DNA from: Malus domestica
Lineage: Eukaryota > Streptophyta > Magnoliopsida > Rosales > Rosaceae
DNA length: 64,000 nucleotides
Reading direction: 5' to 3'
NCBI RefSeq assembly: GCF_042453785.1
Contig: NC_091669.1
Span: 29,777,001 to 29,841,000 of the forward strand
The notes under the pieces: generated by a model
The model's input: the letters and a program-made list of their open reading frames with translations, nothing else
Told to the model about the DNA's origin: nothing
The model's database searches: none
Program-made: the position numbers and the translations under genes
In this document: in pieces, positions 34,089-46,469 of the stretch
Layout of the letters: every line of letters starts with the position of its first letter
Position numbering within the stretch: position 1 is the first letter of the stretch

Positions 34089-36530
34089 ACACTAACTGCT
34101 GCAATGTTTTTCCAACAGGACGAGGAATTTGATTTTACTGGAGCTAGTAAAAATTCCATATTAGGGAAATACCGAGCTTTAAAAACTTTGGACATAAGAA
34201 AATTCGGTTGTTGAATGATCTGCTAACCTTGCTTAGCTAACAAAGCAAGATTAAAAGCATACAAATCTTTAAATCCCAACCCTCCCTCACTTTTAGGCTT
34301 GCACATCTTCTTCCAACTCACCCAGTGAATACGTCTCTTTCCAACCTCTTTCCCCCACCAAAATCGGGTAACCATCTGATTCAACTCATCATAGAACATC
34401 TTCGGAAGCAAGAAAGTCTGCATGGTATACATTAGTATTGCTAGGGCAACAGTTTTAATTAAGATTTCCTTACTAGCACTGCTTAACAAACTCCCACGCC
34501 ATCCATTTAAATTTTTCCAAAGGCAATATTTGATATAAGCAAATGTCTGTTTCTTCGGTAATCCAAGATAACAATCATGGTAATTAACTCTATTCATACC
34601 CAGACAATTAGCAAGCACTTGGGCATCCACTTCATTCACATTTGCACTAAACGACACACAACTTTTGGACAAATTAACAGCTTGCCCCGATGCCAATTTA
34701 TAAGTATGTAGGACATTCTTTAGTTCACAACCATCCTGTAATGTACTCCTTGCAAAAATAAAACTATCATCTGCAAAGAGAAGATGATTAATACTTGGCG
34801 CATCATTACATACCTTTGTACCTTTAGTCCAACCTTGGAACTCCCCTGTAGCCAACAATGCTGATAAACCTTCTGCACAAATCACAAACAAGAACGGGGA
34901 TAACAGATCCCCTTGCCTTATACCCCGTTTAGGTTGGACAAAACCTACAGGCTCCCCATTGAGCTTGAAGGAATAGGAAACCGTCGTGACACACCTCATG
35001 ATCTAGGTAATCCACTTATTGGCAAAACCCAACCTTCGCATAATTTGTTCAAGGAAAGACCATTCGATGCGGTCATAAGCTTTACTAATGTCCAGTTTTA
35101 GAGCCATCACACCATTCCAACCACTATTCTTCCACTTCATAAAATGTGCAATTTCTGATGCCACCAATCAATTATCGAAAATTAATCTTCCAACAATAAA
35201 AGCACTTTGGGAGGGTGAAATGATATCCAGCAATACCACTTTCAGTCTATATGTAAGCACTTTGGAGCATATTTTGTAAATCACATTACACAAACTAATT
35301 GGTCTTAGTTGAGTCATGGAAGTTGGATCTACTTTCTAAGGTATAAGGGTGACATGCGTATAGTTAACTTGTCGAAGCATACTCCCTATCGAAAGAAGAT
35401 GTCGCACACTGTCGCATACACCAGAACCAACAACTGCCCAGTGTTTTTGATAAAACCCATGTATCATTCCATCAGGCCCAGGTGCCTTAGTCGGGTGCAT
35501 TTGGAACAAAGTCTCCTTTATTTCTTCATTAGAGAACGACACAAGAAGACCTTGATTCATCTCATCCGTGACTTTCGGAACAACCAATCTTAGAATTTCC
35601 GAAACATCAACTACACCCGTTGAATCAAACAACTTCGTGAAATAATTAACAATGACCGACATCATACCATCTTTACTTTCCTGCCATTGCCCATCCTCGT
35701 CAAACAATCCATGCAGCTCATTCCGCCGCTGTTTTCTAGTTGCTCTTTGATGAAAGTATTTGGTGTTTTGATCCCCAAGACACAACCAATTTTCTTTGGA
35801 TCTTTGTTGCCAGAATGCCTCTTCTTGAGCAAGTAAAGAATGTAGACGAGTGTACAAATCATGCCTCTGAGCAATAGTAGTTTTAGTAAACGGTTTACCA
35901 AACAAAGTTTGCAATTTATCCTCCGTTACTATTATTTCCCAAGGAATGGAACGTTCCGAGCTCTTCACCCATTTTAACAACTGAACTCTCGTCGCCTTGA
36001 TTTTTTCCATAACTTGAAACATAGGAGAGCCATGACAGCTAGTAGACCAACCTGCCTGCATCGCTGTCTCACACCCCTTACGAACTGACCACCCATCTTC
36101 ATATCGAAAACTCCTTTTAAACTTTGCTCTTTGCCTGACCTCCCACTCTAACAAGATCGGAATATGATCCGAAGATGTCGGCTTCAAACAGACAAGTTTA
36201 AATCCAGGAAATAAGTCCACTTTTGTGTAGCCAGCCCTCTATCCAACCTAACTTTAATACCACCATTCCTTGTCATTACCCAAGTAAACTTGTTGCCAAT
36301 AAATCCCAAGTCTTGCAATTCACAATTAGCTAAAGCATTCCGGAAACCATCCATTTGTCTCTCGCTTCGAACATCACCCCCCATTCTTGTTCAACTGTTT
36401 GAAAAATTTCATTAAAATCCCCCAAACAACACCACGGTAATGACGAAGTTTCCTTAAGACGTTGCAGCAAATCCCAAGACTTATAACGATCAGCTTCAAC
36501 AGGATAACCATAAAAAAAAAGTTAGTCTCC
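34089..36530 (-). pseudogene. L1-type LINE remnant: endonuclease end and reverse transcriptase
   Basis: On the minus strand, in order: EIFQTVEQEWG-like and LANCELQDLGFIGNKFTWVM (endonuclease domain), LVCLKPTSSDHIPILLEWEV, ATRKQRRNELHGLFDEDGQW, EIKETLFQMHPTKAPGPDGM, then the polymerase core [20 protein letters not shown] and [11 protein letters not shown] (the FADD active site), followed by [20 protein letters not shown] and VFKARYFPNMEF. A stop near 35000 and frameshifts near 35320 and 36200 break the frame. It lacks the N-terminus, the RNase H and the 3' tail, and ends against the Cassandra LTR. Confidence 0.88.
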
Positions 36531-36872
36531 AATGATAGACCTCTCCTACCCCGCCCACCTCGGGATCAATATGATTTGATGAATATGATCGGTACCGTGA
36601 ACATAAAATCAAACTGCAACTGTGATTTTAACCTCTCCCTATGGTGCCTGGAGCTAAAATAACAAGTAACCAACAAAACAGTAGGAAAAAGGTCGATGCA
36701 GACGTGGCATAATCTGAAGGGTTGAAAAGTCTTCCACCGCCAAGATAAATTCTGATATAAATAAGGTCAAAGTCCCTTCCTCCGATTTTGAGAGACGCCT
36801 CCAGCTGCTGCTGCTGCTGCTTCTTCTACTACTTCTTCTTCTCCAGCGTGACATAGAAACCATCAATTAACC

Positions 36873-38402
36873 ATGGCGGACGACGATTACAACGAAATGG
36901 ACATTGGGTACGAGGATGAGCTAGTCGAGCCAGAAATTGAGGTGAGGATTTTACTTTAATTTTGTCTCCTGCTTCTTTTAATTATACGATAATTGTTGTT
37001 AAAATCTCTGATTAACAAATTTACTGGAGCACAAGTTTGTATGTATTGACAAATAAAAGAAATAGATTTGAACCTGCAACTTAGTAATACGGTCTGGTGA
37101 TATTCTATGAGGTCTTAGGTGTGAATTTCATGGATACCATTTTATTCCTCAGGCCTTAGTGTAAATATTGTTTTATAAATGAATAAATTTGAAGAGGAAT
37201 AATTGGATGATGGACAGGAAGGCACAGAAGAGGATGTGGATGCGGAGAACGCTAACATCTTCCAGGCGATGCCATTGAAGATGATGACAAAGAAGAACAA
37301 GCCCCGATGGAACGACCGCGAAGAACATCCAAATTTATGACCAAATATGAACGTGCTAGAATATTAGGCACTCGTGCTGTGCAGATCAGGTATATTTCTA
37401 TATCAATTTCAGTTTTGAATCTTTGTTGTTGGTTAATTTGAATTGCAAATTGATTGAATGGGTATTTTATATTTGTGATGAGCAGCATGAATGCCCCTGT
37501 GATGGTTGAGTTGCAGGGTGAGACTGACCCACGTGAGGTACCATTCTCCTACACCTATATATGTTCGAAAGCTATTCGACAAATGCATAGAAAGTATAAC
37601 TATTACTATGTTAATCTGCTGCTTTACTATGGATGTGCACAAAACAAGTGCTTACATATTGGATTTTCGATCCGCTTCCATGTGCCTTCAAAACAACTCC
37701 TTTCTATAATTTGAGCCAAAGGTAAATGGAAGAACGGCCAAACCTTGTAGCACAATGCAATTGTAATCAGAAACCCAAAAGTTTCCGAGGGCTTGTGCCA
37801 CTGTGTGACTCTCGGAAAATGGCCCGAAATGGCGTGTTGTGACTTGTGACTATGTGCGTATTATCCTTATATAGCGTCTAATTGTACATTAATCCTTAGT
37901 TTTAAAAGCAAAATTGAAGTACATGAGCGCACTTTACATTGAAGCTCAGTTTTTCTCTTTCTACTTTTGGCTTTCTTTGCTTCTATAGAGAAGTTGATTA
38001 CCCGTATATTAGGATACCATCCTCCGTATTGTGATGTTGTGAATGATTTTCCATAGAACATAAGAAAACAAGTATGGTAATTAATCCGACTTGCGAGATC
38101 TCAAATGGTTAGTACTCTAATGATACAATGGGTAGCTTTCCCATATGCTACGCTGTATGATCTCTTTTATTATGAATTGCGTAGATTGCTATGAAGGAGC
38201 TTCGTGAGCGGAAGGTACCCTTCACCATTTGCTGCTACCTGCCCGATGGAAGGTGCAGTTTTCATTTAAAGCATTGTATATTTTGCTTTTGCAGTGGTTT
38301 CGAAACATTTTAATCGAGTGTGAAATTTTCAGTTATGAAGATTGGGGAGTAGATGAGTTGATTGTGGAAGACTCGTGTAAGAGGCAAGTGGGAGGCGAAT
38401 GA
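36873..38402 (+). pseudogene. NRPB6: RNA polymerase II/IV/V subunit 6 (RPB6) copy, frameshifted
   Basis: RPB6 is a small shared subunit of nuclear RNA polymerases. Five exons keep the family structure: 36873-36941, 37218-37389, 37486-37537, 38185-38252 and 38333-38402. It begins MADDDYNEMDIGYEDELVEP and ends [16 protein letters not shown]. In exon 2 the frame [13 protein letters not shown] shifts before [20 protein letters not shown], apparently through loss of a few acidic codons, so translation from the ATG stops early at a TGA near 37338. Conserved residues are also changed in exons 4 and 5: the usual RRYLPDG reads CCYLPDG, and the Trp before KRQVGG reads Cys. Introns are retained, so this is a DNA-level duplicate and not a retrocopy. 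Upstream, 36790-36850 has CTG/CTT runs in a UTR-like stretch. A sequencing error could explain the frameshift alone but not the substitutions. Confidence 0.82.
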
Positions 38403-39300
38403 TCATCTACGCATGGAAAATGGTTTCTGATGTTGGTATTTTATCTATAAATTTCCCGTTTAGATCTGCATCTGTTGACTTGTAACATTTGTAACATTTT
38501 ACCTATAAACTTACATGTCGAAAGACTTTTTCTGTCATCTATAAATGTTTTGATACACTGTAGAAGACATCAGAAATTTAAGGATGCCTTACTTGAGAAA
38601 GTTCAGGACATCCTATTTTCGGGGTGTGATTCAACCATTTTTAGATTTCTTTTATTGTTAAAGATGAGAAATAAAATACTCAGTACTACGGTCTGTTGGT
38701 ATTCCTTGAAGTGAGAGGCTTTAGGTTTGAATCTTATGGATGGTGAATTCGTTACCAAATTAGGGTTTTATTGTGTGGCTTAGCCGAACTCTTCATTTCC
38801 TTAATGTAAAAATATTGATGTATTAAAAAAAAAAAAGAGAAATGAATTTACTACAAGTGAAACGAAGGTGAGTAGTAGGACTGGACTTTGCAAGATAAAA
38901 AAGGAACTAAAATTGCGGTTTTGGGTTGGAACTTATCAAGCCGGGTAGATAATGGTTGGATCCGTTAATTACCTGTTTTCGTTCAAGGTGAACCTGCAAC
39001 AGCAAATACCAATTTATCTCCATGCTCTGTAATTGATTGGCCCCAGCCCTTATAGGGAGTGATGCAAGACTGACATCAACCACTATTGAGTAGAGACTCA
39101 CAATTCTATTATCAATTTTAGTCTCGATACATATTTAATAAGCGTGCTTTTACAAACACACAACAACACAATTACAAGGGTTACCATATGTGTTGATGCA
39201 CAAAATCAGTGAAACTTTGGAGTAACGTAAAGTGTCAAGTTTGTGACCTTTGCTCGGTTGGTCTAGTCACTGGTGAAGATAATATGTAAAGAGATAGAAA
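38403..39300. other. 3' flank of the RPB6 copy and intergenic sequence
   Basis: UTR-like AT-rich sequence to about 38800. No further gene is evident. Confidence 0.35.
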
Positions 39301-39309
39301 TAGGGAAGC

Positions 39310-39480
39310 AAACACAAGATGTACGTAGTTCATCCTAAGCTTGGCTACGTCCACAGAGTAGAGGAGTTCTCAATAATAGTGAAGGGTTTACACAAATATA
39401 TAGGTTCAAGCATATTCATTATTAGTGGGTTCTAATGACTAGTTTAAGTACAATAACAACATTAGAGATAAATTGTAGGA
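39310..39480 (-). repeat. Isolated LTR-end fragment related to 4600-4808
   Basis: On the minus strand it reads GCTTGAACCTATATATTTG, TGTAAACCCTTCACTATTAT, GTGGACGTAGCCAAGC and GTACATCTTGTGTTTG, a diverged match to the segment in the composite elements. No other part of the composite is next to it. Confidence 0.6.
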
Positions 39481-39559
39481 GAATAATCTTTTTTATAGTT
39501 GAGGAGAGTTTCGAGCTTTCGTCCGTGGTTGATGTGGGACTCTATGAGCTTTTATTCTG

Positions 39560-40909
39560 ACGTTGACATGTGTTGTGTTGTGATTGGTCTCCTGGGTGGA
39601 GGGAAGCTCTTGTGCTCCAGCATGGGTGTCTTAGCATGAACCCCTCAGTGGGCTCTTGAAGGTATGAACTTGATTGATACTTGGTAGTTTCGGGATTAAG
39701 GAGTTTGAAATGAGTGAGATTAAGGAGTTTGAAATATTGCCTAGTTTCTGGTGCCGTTGACGGTCGCCGGAGTCTGGAGGTGAAGATGATGCGCGTGGGC
39801 CGCGTGTGAGGCCGTGCCCTCCCCGGCGCGTGAGCTATAGGAAATTTTTTCTAAAAATATCAAGATGTTCGTGAGGTTGAGTTGATCACTGTGGTATATT
39901 CATATACCCATTTTGAGCAATGTATGAGAAGTTATTAGCTAGTTTTGTCTATGTGCTTTAAAATAACGTTTTTATAGTTTATTCGCATATAGGTGAGACT
40001 TATCCTGAGGACGAGTGTATCCACGGGCGAATCGGGGGCTAAGACCCTTCGACTTATCAGTGAGTGGGCTTTTGTTTTCAGTATACAATTATATACGTGA
40101 TATAATTCCCAGAAATGTGTTTTAAATGAAAATATGCTTTGAAATAATATGCCAAATGCCATTATATTTTGAATATGCATTTCATGGTTGCATATATATA
40201 TAATTGTGGTGCTGTGGAGGCACATGTAAGTACAGGTAAGTTATGTTTGGTATAAGTGAACTACGAACGGCTTGATCCCTGTTTAGGGTACGTAGGCAGC
40301 CTAACGAAATGTTAGGTGCAGCCATACAATATATGACATGAAATAAATGAGATATAAGTTTATTTGAAGAATTGAGTAGCGTGATGAACATGTTTGGTTG
40401 GATATATGAGATGTGACTGAGAAACGATGAGCTCATAAACCTGCACCTCGGGTGATTGCGATTTAGCCAGAGAGAGTTGGCACATGCCTGTATATTATGT
40501 CACCTCCTGCACCATATGCTCACATTGGATCCAATTAGGTGCACAGTCTTGTCGTACAGACCACTATAGGTGGTTCCGACTTGTAGGTGACTAACGTATT
40601 ATCGCACAACTAGTATTGAGAAAGTAGAATTGAGCATAACTGTATCTTACCCAATCTTGTCGTACGGACCTTTTTAGTGGTTCCGACTTATGTGCAATAT
40701 ATTGCCGTATAGGTCATAGTAGTGACTTAGGCTAGATTGAGTTTGAGCTATGAATTCAGCCATACAGACTACTCAGGAGTTCCAGCTAACATGTCATACT
40801 TCTATGAAATCATTATTACCTGGATTGTTACTTATTATATTTAGGCATGGCATACATATGAAAATGATTATGTGAAGCATGAATTGAATGGTTATGATTT
40901 TAGAGAGAG

Positions 40910-40955
<46 letters not shown>

Positions 40956-41265
40956 ATGCTTACATCTTGATTATGAGAAAATTTTACATGTTTTACAGCG
41001 AGGGGTTACATATGTTGATAAATGAAATGATTTTGTAAAACATTTGTTTTTGCCCACTCACGTTTTCTGTTTTGCGCCCCTCCAGGTTTTAAGTAAGATT
41101 GTTATTGGTGGCTAGAGAGGACGTCGGCAGTTCTGACTTACCCATATTATAGTATGACATTCCTGGTACTGTGTAACTAGTACTTGTCCTACTGGATTGC
41201 AACTAGACTTTATGCTCTGACTAAGAGTGTTACTATTGTACTTAATGAAGGAAATCTTTTGGGAA
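39560..41265. mobile_element. LTR-retroelement-like non-coding sequence
   Basis: Features include a G-rich stretch near 39780-39830, a segment AGGGTACGTAGGCAGCCTA near 40287, three loosely repeated units of the type TTGTCGTACGGACC...GGTTCCGACTTA between 40545 and 40790, and GCGCCCCTCCAGGTTTT near 41076. Such words are common in plant LTRs. No paired LTR, primer site or ORF is visible. A TA/TG microsatellite lies at about 40910-40954. Confidence 0.4.
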
Positions 41266-41269
41266 AACA

Positions 41270-43070
41270 TGTTCATTTGAGCAACATCATATAGCATGCA
41301 ATTAACAATTAAAGGCGGAATCATGCTTGTATGCACTCAAAAACAAAACATTACCATGAAATTCAAAGCCTAGTAGATTGGTGAACCAATAATCAACTCA
41401 AAACAAAGTGAGTTGAAATTAATACCTTTGTAGATTCCTCTTTGCATAAGCAAAGGCTAATCACCCAAAGAGATAGGGCCTTCATTCCTTGCTTCTTAGA
41501 TCCATGGATTTGGATGGAAGAATAGGTTCTCCAAGTTCCCAAAATTGAGAACCTCTAAGTCTCTTCACCAAGGTTAGATTGTAGAAGAAATGAGTGACCT
41601 TGGAGTAGTAGGATTGCTAGATGTACCCTCCAAGGTGTTGGCCTCTTTAGAGAGAAAATGGAGAGACAATTCTCACCAATTTTCCCCCAAAATTAACCCT
41701 TTTTAATCCTTAATGAATATTTGGCTATAAAATCATTTATATAGTCACTTCTTTAAGTGACCTAAACAACCAAAACCCTAATTCATTTCATCATGGCCGG
41801 CCATTTAGGGGATTTTGGGCTTTTGGGCTTTAATGAATCTTTATTCATTAAATTGTCATACAACTTAAGTTAATGGGCTTGACGTTCGAAGCCCATTGGG
41901 CCTTAAGGTCCAAAACTATCCCAAAGTCTTTAACGAACTTATTCGTTTGATTAATTAACATATTAATTAATCCTTGCCATAAATAAATGATTAAACCATT
42001 TAATCATTCTTACTCATTTCCGTTTAATCTCCAATCTCTACCTTTTATGGTTTGCGATCCATTAGGTTCCTTTTAGCGAGGTAGTGGGCGATTAAAACCA
42101 TTTTACGTCGATTGTGAATTGAAACTATTTTCAATTCTCCCTTTAGTGATTATTCACGTTTAGGGCTTCCACAAACCATGAGTGACACCTAGCAGCATAT
42201 CATGGTCATCCAAGCTAATCAGAAGAGGTTAGAGAACCTATTCAGTTCGAGATTACAAATGCAATACGGTCCTTCTCTAATCTAATACTCTTGACCACAT
42301 TGTTTGGTTTGATAGTTTATTTTCTCATGTCTACTATCCAATGTGTGTCTTGTGCTTATATGATTACCTTGAATGTGATTTGGAACGCATTCCCCAATCT
42401 CATTCATACTCTGGCCAGAGATTCAAATCATATCAGAGAGTATTCTCCTTCAAGCGACTTGAAGGTTAGAGATCCCTTGTTGCGCATTCACTTGTCTCCA
42501 TAGCTAAGCGGCTTGACCCCAACGATGCCGTGGACACCCTCCTGATGGAGTGACTTTGACATAATCAAAGATTAAGGTCTTAACCACAAGACAACTATGA
42601 TGCCTCAGGTCAAAGGATTAATTTGCATTATCCCAACCATGAGTTCTCATGTGACATGGAATATGAGAACTCTTCGTTGATCGCGTTCAGTGAACTCATT
42701 CTCTATTGAGCACCTACCGTACTTGTCTTGATGTCACACACACCAATGACTCGAGACTAATCACTCTCCCTGAGAGAAGACATAGTACGTACTGATCTTA
42801 ACGGACTGTCAACGCCCAATTGGCAATCCTATGATCAGGAACGTTTAGGATGTGTCTACGAAAGAATGGTCTCATGAATCTAACTTCATTAGATTACATT
42901 CTCCCAATCACATATTCCTTGGACTTTATCGTTTAAGCATATAACATTTATATGAGACGGCTCAAACAATAATCTTTGCCCTTTATATGTAAAACTAGAT
43001 TAGTTTAACATGTGAAATGTCCGTAAAGTATCATCACATGATTGGCTTTAGGGCACATTTCCAACACTTA
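41270..43070 (-). mobile_element. Putative long solo LTR
   Basis: Read on the minus strand it begins TGTTGGAAATGTGCCCTAAA, a start shared by a widespread plant LTR group, and the plus-strand ends are TG (41270) and CA (43070). The interior is non-coding and about 1.8 kb. No 5-bp duplication is apparent (ATG-side AAACA, CA-side CTTAA), so one end may be misplaced or truncated. Confidence 0.45.
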
Positions 43071-43165
43071 ACTCTTACCACTTTCTGTTTAGAAGTTCAC
43101 ACTAGTAATATGATTTTTAATTATTCGTATGTTTGCTATATTTGTCGCTTCCGCACTATGCACAT

Positions 43166-43938
43166 GGCTACGTCATTCTCACGTGACGGCCAACATGCCT
43201 TGACCTCAGTTGGGGTGTGTCAGGGCGCCTCAGAAATTGTGAGTTTCTTTGTTGATATTTTAGTTGTCATGTACATAATAGTATTTTGCAACTAATTGTT
43301 TTTATGTATTTATTGCATAGGGTGACAAAGCAATGGCAATTTACAAGATAAGAACTACACCAAAAAATCAAGCTTTTAAGTTGCATCATGCTTGGAACAT
43401 CCTCAAGGATTGTCCGAGGTGGGGAATTGATGCGGATCAACAATGGGAAAAATTATTTCATAGTGAAGCCCCACCCCCAAATGATGTCAATGAAGGTGTA
43501 AATTTTGCTGACAATGAAGGTGTCGAACAAATGACCTCAACTTCTTTTGCAAGGCCCCCGGGTAGAGATAAGCAAAAGGAAGCAAAGAGAAAAGGGAAGT
43601 CCCAAGATCCAATACGTGCACAATTTGCTAGCGAAATGGTAAGAATGAATGAAAACCATATCTCTTGGCAAGAAGAATCGGCCCAAATGCGTTTGGCCAT
43701 GAAGGAACAAGGGGATAGGGAGCAAGAAAAATTCAAAATTAATTTGATGATGGAGGACCTTGACAAATACATTCCAAAGAGGAAGAAATACTTACGTGGT
43801 AAGCAAAAGGACATTTTACGAAGGGATGCTACACGGAGTATATTTCAAGATGACGATTCATCTCACTTCACCCAAGTCCATCACCAAGTCAAGATGGTGG
43901 ATATCATTATTAAGTTTATGAGTTTTCGATTGTATTAA
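43166..43938 (+). pseudogene. NAM-associated C-terminal domain gene (Harbinger Myb-like type), N-terminus lost
   Basis: Exons 43166-43238 and 43321-43938 join as GASEI|GDKAMAIYKIRTTP and continue FKLHHAWNILKDCPRWGID, a Ser/Lys-rich linker, then a charged helix KEQGDREQEKFKINLMMEDL. This is the plant domain called NAM-associated, typical of proteins that accompany PIF/Harbinger transposases and of domesticated relatives. The trihelix/Myb-like N-terminal part is missing, and homology ends where the LTR-like block at 43070 begins. It is probably a truncated transposon gene. The C-terminal 25 residues look unconserved. Confidence 0.6.
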
Positions 43939-44062
43939 GTTTATGTGGTTTATTAATTGTCTTTTTTTTTTTTAAGTTTATGTGATTTATTAATTGTCAT
44001 TTGTATTAAGTTTATGTGGTTTATTAAATGTCATTTGTATTAAGTTTATGTGGTTTATCATG
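43936..44062. repeat. Short tandem repeat, about 37-bp unit
   Basis: Four units of TTAAGTTTATGTGGTTTATT followed by AATGTCATTTGTA-like sequence follow the stop codon of the preceding ORF. One unit is interrupted by a T run. Confidence 0.75.
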
Positions 44063-44488
44063 ATTTTCATGTATTGATTTAGTGATTTTTCAAAATTTAT
44101 CAGAATTTAAATATTTTTAGGTTAAAATGTTCATATAATTAATTTAGGATAGTCTACATAATTTTTTTTTTTTAAAAAAAAAAATAGCCTTAATTCATTT
44201 TTTGATAATCTTGGGCTAAAATTTTAGGCCAGAAGGGTTGGAGCAGAAAAACTGTTTCTGGGCTAAATATTTTTAGGTTTTAGGTCACCATTGGAGATGG
44301 TCTAAAAATCAGCATAGGGAGGAGGGCCTGACCCACCAACAATCAATAACGAACCCTAAATCAAAGATGTTGCCCCAAATCAAGGGAAAACCCTTGGGTG
44401 GGAGGGGGTGGGGTCATATTTCAAAATTAGGGCGGAGGCTCCTATGAAGTCATGAAACACTGGTTGCCCAAAAGGGTGTGGGAGAAGA
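44063..44488. other. Spacer between the NAM-associated remnant and the hAT-like element
   Basis: AT-rich, then a short GC-richer stretch near 44300-44420 with no supported ORF. Confidence 0.35.
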
Positions 44489-45596
44489 TAGGGATGTGCA
44501 ACGATTATGGCGGGCGGGTAACCGTGGTTATTTACCCATAACTGTTTATGTTCATAACCGCATAACCGTTTACCTGTTGGGTAATTGCATAAACGGTTAT
44601 ATCCATACCCATAACCGTTTATAAACGGTTAACCATACCTATAACCGTGTACCCATTTAACCATAACCGTTTACCCATTTAACCATAATCATTTACCTGT
44701 TTTTGAACCCATTTATCCTTTTTTACCCATTTAACAATTTTTTCACCTATCTACATGTTTTTTTTAACAACTTGAAAATTACTTAAAGAAAATTTTGTCA
44801 TAATTTTTTTTTCTGACAATTAAACACCGTTATAGGTACATTTTAGTATGCATTTCCCTATTTTAATCATTTAAATCCTCATACAATTCCAATTATTGAA
44901 ATAATAGTTTACGAACGATATTTTTCTACTACACCCAAGCAAGTCTTTAATTATAATCCATATGATTACAAAGTAAAGCTTCTAAAAACAAAAAGTAATC
45001 ATTATCTTAAATACTAGATGATTCAAAGCTCCAAAATATTCCGAAACTAAACACTTTCGAACACTAATACTTTAGCACGTTCAATCACAAAGTCTCGTCA
45101 ACTCGTTGTCATCAAAAGAGCCTTACAAAAGAAATGACTACTGATATGAACTCACGACATGTTGCAGGTGAGGTGGGCAGCTTAAATCCCCCAGAATCCA
45201 AAGGTTCAGAGCAAAAAGAACAGGAGTGTGATTCCACAAAAAAATGAATGTATTTTACTTCTTGTAGTTGGAGGCCTACCAGATAAGCAATGCCTGGAAA
45301 CTGGTATGATAAAACATGAAGGGACAAAGACCTATCTCGACCTTTGCAAATCAAAGAACAAGATCGAGCTTATCGTTCCTCGTCGTGCTTCAATGAGACT
45401 AGCTGGATATGAGCGGGGGACGGGATGTTTGAGACTCTAAGTCTAGAGGAGAGATTGAAACTTTATGATTTTTATTATTATTTTTTAATTTACATATAAT
45501 AAATTAAATGGGTAAATGGATACCCGTTGTAATCGCAGGTAATACCCATAACCGTCCATTTAAATTTCACGGATAAACAGTTTTTGCCCATCCCTA
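44489..45596. mobile_element. hAT-like non-autonomous element with internal ACCGTTTA repeats
   Basis: Ends TAGGGATGTGCAA and, inverted, TAGGGATGGGCAAA match the hAT terminal style. The flanks GGAGAAGA (44481-44488) and TGAGAAGA (45597-45604) form an 8-bp duplication with one mismatch. Inside the left end, 44520-44705 holds a run of CATAACCGTTTACCC-type repeats, and a shorter set lies near the right end. The ORF at 45228-45440 is not recognisable. No transposase is encoded. Confidence 0.7.
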
Positions 45597-45702
45597 TGAG
45601 AAGAGGTGTTGGTTGCACTGATGAAGAGACAGGAACAGAAAAATAAGAAGGGAAGGTCGCCGGAGGAATCTAGCCAGAGAAAAAAGGAGTGGAGGAAAGA
45701 CT

Positions 45703-46036
45703 TGATGAAATTGAGGTTCCACCATAAAACCAATTGACAATATAGGGAGTAACCTAAGACCATATAAACACATAGCAAACCTTGTCCCTCATTGATGTGG
45801 GACAACTCTCAACACATCACCGCACGTGTGACGGATTTTCAAGCCTACATGTGGACAACAACTGGGTGACGTGGAGTGCGTGTAGCCGTTTGACTTCACA
45901 TGAGGACGACCCACTCTGATACCATAATGAAATTGAGGTTCCACCATAAAATCAATTGACAATATGGGAAGTAAACCAAGACCATATAAGTACATAACAA
46001 ACTCTGTCCTTCACCAATGTGGTATAACAAGTTGCA
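45703..46036 (-). mobile_element. TRIM-like miniature LTR retroelement, about 330 bp
   Basis: Two direct repeats of about 105-110 bp (45703-45808 and about 45925-46036) begin TGATGAAATTGAGGTTCCAC on the plus strand. Between them, read on the minus strand, TGGTATCAGAGTGG directly follows the right repeat, a clear initiator-Met tRNA primer site. The internal region is only about 110 bp and non-coding. The repeats are diverged, so it is old. Target duplication was not found. Confidence 0.7.
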
Positions 46037-46468
46037 GCAATCCTAGAATTTTTCATTTTTTTTTCTTCCAAAATATTATAAGTTGCCACAATCTGTATCA
46101 TCAATATCCCATGTACATGTAATCACAGACAACAATATTATGGTGTGGTACAACCTTTTGACACCATTCTCCAAACGTTATAACAATTTTTTTTTCTTTT
46201 GGGAAAAACAATAATATATTAAAATGCCTTTGTAAATTGTAAGATGGTAATTAGGGAGTAGCTGAAATGCTTTTATAAGCCTTTTTAGTCTCCAAAAAGA
46301 TGGACTGTCATCACGAATCCATCAACTGATCATCTTTTTAATTAGGAGAAATTAGGTTAACATCCTTCTTTTTGATACTCCATTGATTAAAATTTTATTC
46401 ATTTTCAATTTTTGATCAAGGTCCTTGGGTATTAATAACATAATTAATTATTTGAATAATAAAATATT
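46037..46468. other. AT-rich spacer before composite copy 2
   Basis: No supported gene or repeat. Confidence 0.4.
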
Positions 46469-46469
46469 T

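Noticed and set aside
41270..43070. Complete solo LTR with target duplication
   Set aside because: The TG and CA ends are suggestive, but the flanking 5-mers do not match, so completeness is not claimed.
45228..45440. Small gene inside the hAT-like element
   Set aside because: 70 codons without recognisable similarity and no splice or start context.
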